Below, piece by piece: positions 59,224 to 64,000 of a stretch of DNA of 64,000 bases; within the stretch, counting starts at the first letter, position 1, and each line of letters begins with the position of its first letter. Below the pieces are notes generated by a model. That model ran no database searches and had not been told where the DNA came from. It saw only the letters and a list, made by a program, of their open reading frames with translations. The translations under genes and the position numbers were made by a program. This DNA is from Metallyticus violacea (Eukaryota; Arthropoda; Insecta; Mantodea; Metallyticidae): contig CM060831.1 of assembly GCA_030762175.1 (NCBI GenBank), positions 72,199,001 to 72,263,000 on the forward strand, read 5' to 3'.

Positions 59224-60000
59224 ATCAGGTTGGCACAGTATTTCATAGCGTTTTGCTGTGGTAAAGGTTGTTATTTGAATTGAAGTGAATATTCTCCTGC
59301 ATTATCCATTCCTTTCTTCCAAGTCTGGGGTAATTTCTTGATTCCATGTCTGAAAATTTCTGTGGAAGAAATCGTCAAGTCTTGTGGGTAACACATTTTC
59401 ATTATTGAGGGATTTTTTCGAAGTTGTTGGATAGAGCACTTCACCATTTCTTTTCCTTTCTTTTTTTTTTTTTTTTGTATTGATATAGAGACACTATTTT
59501 TCGTCACCAGTAATAATGTTGGATAAGAATGGTCCATGTTGTTCTGAGCTAGTCGATGACGAGCAAGCAGAAATTTGCAAATGACCAACCGTTTTCATTT
59601 AAAGCGTTCGGTACTGAAACGCCAGCTTTGTTAAACTTGTCCATGGAATGCAAATGTCGCAAGATGATTCATGATATTTGCTAATTCTCTGATTGACTGA
59701 AGTAAATAATTATGGAATAAAGAATTCAGAAGGTCTTCATCAACCCCAATGGTCCTCCTGAACGTAGCAAATCGCTCACGTCAGTGGGCCCCTTTGGAAA
59801 GAAAGAACCATTTTCTTGTCTTATTTTCTCTCTTCATGGAAACAACACACATGTTTCTAACATCCTTCGCTGTCTTTTCTATTAAACTATAAAAGAAGAA
59901 TATATCGGAAGCGTTCCATTTTTCCAGCATTGATCTTGCACATATTTGTGGAATATGGATGATTTCTACGAACACTCCACTCAAACGGGACATCTATTTT
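59224..60000 (-). pseudogene. mariner-4 transposase relic
   Basis: Minus-strand frames, in order: V-D-E-D-L-L-N-S-L, I-R-E-L-A-N-I-M-N, FLLARHRLAQNNMD, L-L-L-V-T-K-N-S (garbled TGDEKW region), a poly-A-rich junction near 59460-59477, L-D-D-F-F-H-R-N, FRHGIKKLPQTWKKGMDNAG and a stop. These are the middle and extreme C-terminus of a mariner transposase. The catalytic centre is gone. A possible left terminus, atcaggttggcacagtattt, lies at 59224-59243. No right terminus was found. Confidence 0.65.
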
Positions 60001-60499
60001 TTTTTTTTTTCATTTGCATTTACTTACTTGCCGGACGTGGATTTTATTATGGATCTTGCAAATTATACTTGAATAATTGAAACAATTAACTTATTCTTAA
60101 TAATAGCAACAGCTGTAATACAACCCTCTTCTTTAGCTTATAAATAACGCAAAATCTTCAAATCTGCAAAAATTCAAGTTATATTTACAAGCACTACTCT
60201 CGAAATAACACGACAGATGACAAACGGTAAATAAAGCAACGCAGTGTTGTGATGAACAAAAACGCATCTATCTAATACAATTAAGTAAATAAACTGTTAC
60301 TATGCACTAATCTTTATAAATTCTGAATTAAATTAAATGTAACTTTTTTAAATAGTATGAGAATGATGTTTTAATTTAATAATAGTAAGTTTTATTATAT
60401 TTCAATTAATTTTTTAAAAATTCAATTGAATAACTCTTGAAAATAATGGATTTTGAGCTTTTAAAGTTATATGCCAACGTTCCTTTGGCATGCACACTT

Positions 60500-60503
<4 letters not shown>

Positions 60504-60533
<30 letters not shown>
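60504..60533. repeat. Poly-A run of 30
   Basis: A long homopolymer following ggcatgcacacttaatt. No retroposed body was recognised to its left. Confidence 0.9.
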
Positions 60534-60534
<1 letters not shown>

Positions 60535-60649
60535 GTTTCCAAAGTTTCTATTAACATAAACTAACAAGAAAGTGTATATAATGTAATATTCTTATGGTAG
60601 CAACTATGATTTTTATATCATTAAAGTTGGGTTTCTAGTTGGCATAGCT

Positions 60650-61450
60650 AAATTTAGTACAGCATCCAATTCACAAGAAACATTACTTTAACTTATGAAC
60701 TGTATCCGTAGCTTTTGACAAACGCAGACCTCAAGTCTGTCCAATTTCTTGATTTTATGAAGAAGTCAATCGAAATTATCTCTGAATAACGAAATTGTTC
60801 TAATAATTTAGATTAGCAGATTGGCAAAAAGAATTCATTCCTTGAAAAGAGAGAATTTAGGAAGTAATTACTAAAGAAATATATATGTCTTGAATCTAGG
60901 TTGATTTCAGGTTTGGAGATGAACGTACGGCAGACAGCTGATGCTTGCACTGGACATGGTAATGAGCCTTCGAAGAAAAGAGTCTTTTAGATTCTGACAT
61001 CAACTTATTTACTTACAAAAACAAAATTCCCTCTTTGCCATCCATTTCAGTGCAAGGGCCAGAGAAGCAAAGTACACTAATTTGGCATAAAATACTTTGA
61101 GACATTTACCTGCTTTTAACAGGTACCTTTTGCCCCTATATCCAACAGCATTTGCCCGCAGCACCTGAAGTCCATTCATTATTCATGAATTGTGCTATTG
61201 TTGTATGATCTGTTTCCTCCAAAGGTTTGCAGTAATTTAAATAGGGTTTGGATGGAGCTTCTGAATTTAACTTAGTCACAATTAGATTTGTGATGAAACG
61301 ACCTAAAGCATTCGGCTATCAATTGCGATTCATGTGTACGAGTTATTAGCACTGATTTTTAAAGGAGTCAATAAGGCTTTGAAGAATTCTTTTTCTTCAG
61401 AATGTAGATTCATCTGGGATGTTATAGCTGCAATATCTCTTTAAAGACAA
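60650..61450 (-). pseudogene. hAT transposase relic, copy 2
   Basis: The minus strand encodes N-I-P-D-E-S-T-F near 61410, then GRFITNLIVTKLNSEAPSKP and YLNYCKPLEETDHTTIAQFM in one open run. After shifts come LLKAGKCLKVFYAKLVYF and KRLFSSKAHYHVQCK. This parallels RYVANLIVGxLxxExPSKPxL...LExTNHSTIAxF, APYMxKAGKxLKVFYPxLxHVTCLAH and KKxFxKAPxRxxxxK in DUF659 hAT transposases. It is the same general type as copy 1 but inverted and better preserved in this part. The DETTD and VTDAAP motifs are degraded. Confidence 0.68.
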
Positions 61451-61794
61451 ACCAAGGTATTAGCAAAAATCATATATTTTTGTCCCACATCTGTTTAACT
61501 ATGTTTTTTTTTTTTTTTTTTGTTATTTATTTCCAATATTCAGATTATATCGCAACTTTTGTATTGTGCAATATTTATTTCTCAAGATTGACAGAAGATT
61601 ATTGCCGTCAATTGTAAAGGTGTCACCATCAAAGTCCACGATTTTACTTGACGTCAGTGAAAAAGTGAAAATGCTATTGATATAAACGTTCTCTTTAAAT
61701 TTTCTGCACGAAACGATTTCATTTTATTGTAATAAAACATTTAAAATATATAATATACAACATTAACATTTATAAAACATCTAAATAATATACA

Positions 61795-62437
61795 CGGTGC
61801 GGAAAATTGTAGGGTAGAAGCTAAATTAACATTTTGAGGTTACAAACATGGAGTTGCAGATGCAATATAATAACAGGAGCTCTGCATGATCATAATTAAA
61901 CTCTGACGTTATGAAACATCTTCATTTGCCAGTCAAAATGAAATATAACTCGCACGACAAGTGTGTACGTACTATGTCAATTAATGAGTACTGGTGAACA
62001 ATGAGAAACTAAATATTACTTCGCGTACTTAACTGATGTACCATGGAAGCCACCGAGTTCGTCCACGGCCAACAAGGAAAAAAAAAACAACAAAAACAAA
62101 CAAAAACAAAAACAAAAACAAAAAAAACTGCAAGGAAAAAAATGTGCAAATGCCCCATTTTGTTGAAACGATAATTTTCACCTAATTTCAAGGCTAGAGT
62201 TCGATATTACCGTAGCATTCGTTAGGCTTCAAAGCACAAATGCTGCATTGAACATCAAACACACCTAGCGACAGTAACTAGTACTGTACAAGAGTGCGTT
62301 TTGTTCACATTTGACACGCTACAAATAAATTTCACAATCTGAGACTCTAACATGACGGAATTAATGTTGCCGCATGTAGACCTATCTTCCTCAAAATACT
62401 TTTGGTGTTGTCTTTCTACTCTACAATTTTCTGCACG
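61795..62437. mobile_element. Candidate terminal-inverted-repeat element, ~640 bp
   Basis: The left end cggtgcggaaaattgtaggg (61795-61814, continuing tagaa) and the right end, read on the minus strand, cgtgcagaaaattgtagagt (continuing tagaa; 62437-62414) match at about 22 of 25 positions. There is an A-rich (AAAAAC)n patch inside at about 62081-62127. No transposase is recognised. The superfamily is unknown. Confidence 0.5.
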
Positions 62438-62866
62438 TTGTTTTTCCGTGCCCAGTATAATGAAACATGTAATTATACGCAGAAAATGTGTTGAATTATA
62501 GTGATTATATAACAATTTTCAAAGTAAAATTTTATTATTTCAAGATAATTACCTAATTTTCATATATCCCTGTTTCAAATACAAAATAAAATAATTGATT
62601 ACAAAAGAATACAGGCTTAATTCATTACTGTAAGGTTTATGCAGTTCGTATGGATTTTGTATCAATATTTGTATTTCGAAATGTAAAGCTGAATTATTTA
62701 TTACTGAAATTACAAGAATATTCAAATATATTCCATCCAATAACCCCCCCCCCATTAGAGTTTAAAACAACGAGAGCCCCTGGGAGCGAAAATCATATTT
62801 TTAATTATAGTTAGGATCTTTAATTATATCGTCAATAAGATGTTTAGTGCTACAACTATTACCATG
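62438..62866. other. Non-coding DNA, nothing recognised
   Basis: A C-run at 62744-62752. No gene or repeat recognised. Confidence 0.4.
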
Positions 62867-62867
62867 T

Positions 62868-63160
62868 CGGTCCTGGTGGTGTAGTGATAACCATACTTGT
62901 CTTCTAAGCCCAAGATCGCGGGTTCGAACCCAGCCAGGATCGATGGATTTTTTCGAGCGTATAAATCGTAAGTATGGCTTTCTTCGGAAGGGTAGTAAAG
63001 CCGTGGGTCCCGTGTCGTACATTTACGGCACGGAAAAGAACCTCAAGGCTGAAAGAAGAGGTCTCTGAGCAAAATTTGTCGACCGTTTCACGCCCTGAAT
63101 TGAATGGGACGCTAATGACCTGAGATGTTAAAGAGCGTCCGTAAATGAATGAATAAATAA
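62868..63160 (+). mobile_element. SINE-B copy, full length
   Basis: A complete tRNA-like head: gtcctggtggtgtagtgata (A box tggtgtagtga), an arm with cttctaa in the anticodon-loop position (suggesting tRNA-Arg, TCT), and gggttcgaaccc (B box). It is followed by the family body and an aatgaatgaataaataaac tail. This copy defines SINE-B. The head may be a mosaic, since its 5' half also resembles tRNA-Asp or -Glu. Confidence 0.93.
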
Positions 63161-63689
63161 ACAATAACTAAAACCATTCTGTAGTATGATTGTGTGTACA
63201 GTTATTAAAAGCTGAAAAGACTAAGACATTCTTTAAACATTTGTAAATAACATTAAAATAAACATTTTTGAAGAAAAACAACTTAATTTCTCAACAATTT
63301 TAATTGAGAGTTATACACTTGGTGCTAAAAATTTCCAATATTTTCATCGTGTAGGTTTTGTCAAACTCTACAAAACAGTCATTGACGATGTCGATAACAT
63401 CCTTAGTGGAGAACTTCTTCTAGCCGAAATTTTTTAAGTTTAGGAACATGTAGCACATTCTAGCTATTTCAAAAGGCGGAACTTTACTTATTTTAAAGCC
63501 CAAAAGGCGATAAAGGTGTACCACAAAGAGCCTATACTGATGTTTATAAAAATTCTAAGTAGAAAGATAAAAAAAACATGGCAACATTGGCTGATTCTAA
63601 TTAAATAAATGCAATGAACAACAGCAAATATAGTTATTTGGAATCTGATTATGGAACAAGTGAGACCCTTTAATTAGTTAGGCTGTAAA

Positions 63690-64000
63690 ATAAATAATTC
63701 AAAGAAAGAAGAAATAGATACACCCATTTAAAGATATAACTTATCAATGGAGTTTAAAAAGAAATTAGTAAAAAAATGAGAAAAGAAGTAGTATTAAAAC
63801 TCTGTAATACTTTGAGCAAACCTATGTTAATGTATGATAGTGAACAATGGACGACTTGAGACAGCTCAGTTGAGATTTTTAAAACCGTTAGTAGGAGTGA
63901 CTAGAAGAGATCACATCAAAAATGATATACTCACCTACAACTCGACGTCCAAAACATTACTGGGGAAATTCAATTATATAGAAAGAAATGGAAAGACTAT
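63690..64000 (+). pseudogene. LINE endonuclease-reverse transcriptase relic, runs off the window
   Basis: Across frames: MRKEVVLKLCNTLSKPMLMY with D-S-E-Q-W-T, then FLKPLVGVTRRDHIKND, then NITGEIQLYRKKWKD at the right edge. This parallels KxQLKxYKxxxxPxLLYGSExW, RFLRxxxGxTRxDxxxN and IxxYRxxWxxH of RTE-like elements. It corresponds to the region also seen at 14.5 kb, and the rest lies outside the window. Confidence 0.7.

Noticed and set aside
62868..62945. tRNA-like segment with good A and B boxes
   Set aside because: It is joined to the SINE-B body and tail and repeated elsewhere, so it is a SINE promoter rather than a functional tRNA gene.
62847..63164. Frames through the 63-kb repeat on both strands
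   Set aside because: They translate SINE-B; the same peptides would recur at every copy.
1..64000. CRISPR arrays, bacterial operons, rRNA
   Set aside because: None present; repeats are dispersed eukaryotic elements and microsatellites, and the splice-flanked exon indicates a eukaryote.

Overview
The window looks like non-coding DNA from inside a gene of an arthropod, most probably an insect. It is AT-rich eukaryotic DNA with no operons, ribosome-binding sites or long ORFs. It holds tRNA-derived SINEs, decayed LINEs, mariner, Tc1-like and hAT transposons, and many microsatellites. The species cannot be named from sequence alone. The large intron and dense, old repeats would fit a large-genome insect, but that is inference.

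The only convincing piece of host gene is one 111-bp exon on the minus strand (57084-57194). It has a clean acceptor (tttcag) and donor (AG|gtaagt), is in phase 1 at both ends, and encodes the first half of an immunoglobulin domain. The peptide (PPERLVIL..., GPYSEGEDLALRC, VYGG) resembles the second Ig domain of the insect sidestep/beat family of neuronal and muscle surface receptors. No partner exon was recognised. If the call is right, 1-57083 would be mostly one very long intron (gene direction right to left) and 57195-64000 part of the preceding intron.

Layout. 0-7 kb: SINE-A copies, a fold-back element (2556-2867), and C-terminal LINE scraps. 7-10.6 kb: nothing recognised apart from a short CpG-rich patch. 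10.6-15.4 kb: a SINE-A tail, a Tc1-like transposase relic, a LINE reverse-transcriptase relic (12.2-13.4 kb), then a nested LINE/SINE-B/Tc1 block. 15.4-23 kb: mostly AT-rich unknown DNA, with a ~70-bp tandem array at 17.4 kb and one doubtful exon candidate at 22.2 kb. 23-28 kb: two deletion derivatives of a DUF4817-type transposon, a trinucleotide array, and a LINE tail split by a SINE-A with perfect 14-bp target duplications. 31.2-36 kb: a diverged ~135-bp tandem array, a third SINE family, SINE-A, a LINE tail, and mariner-1. 41-47.6 kb: a decayed protein relic, hairpins, mariner-2, SINE-B and transposase scraps. 51.4-64 kb: LINE tail, SINEs, two hAT relics, mariner-3 and mariner-4, the Ig exon, a terminal-inverted-repeat element, and another LINE scrap at the right edge.

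Every transposable-element reading frame seen is broken, so none is likely to make active protein. I found no CRISPR array, rRNA, true tRNA gene or virus. I did not find a convincing undescribed system. The best leads are the Ig exon, the hairpin elements next to microsatellites, the tandem arrays, and the tRNA-SINE families with their subfamily structure.
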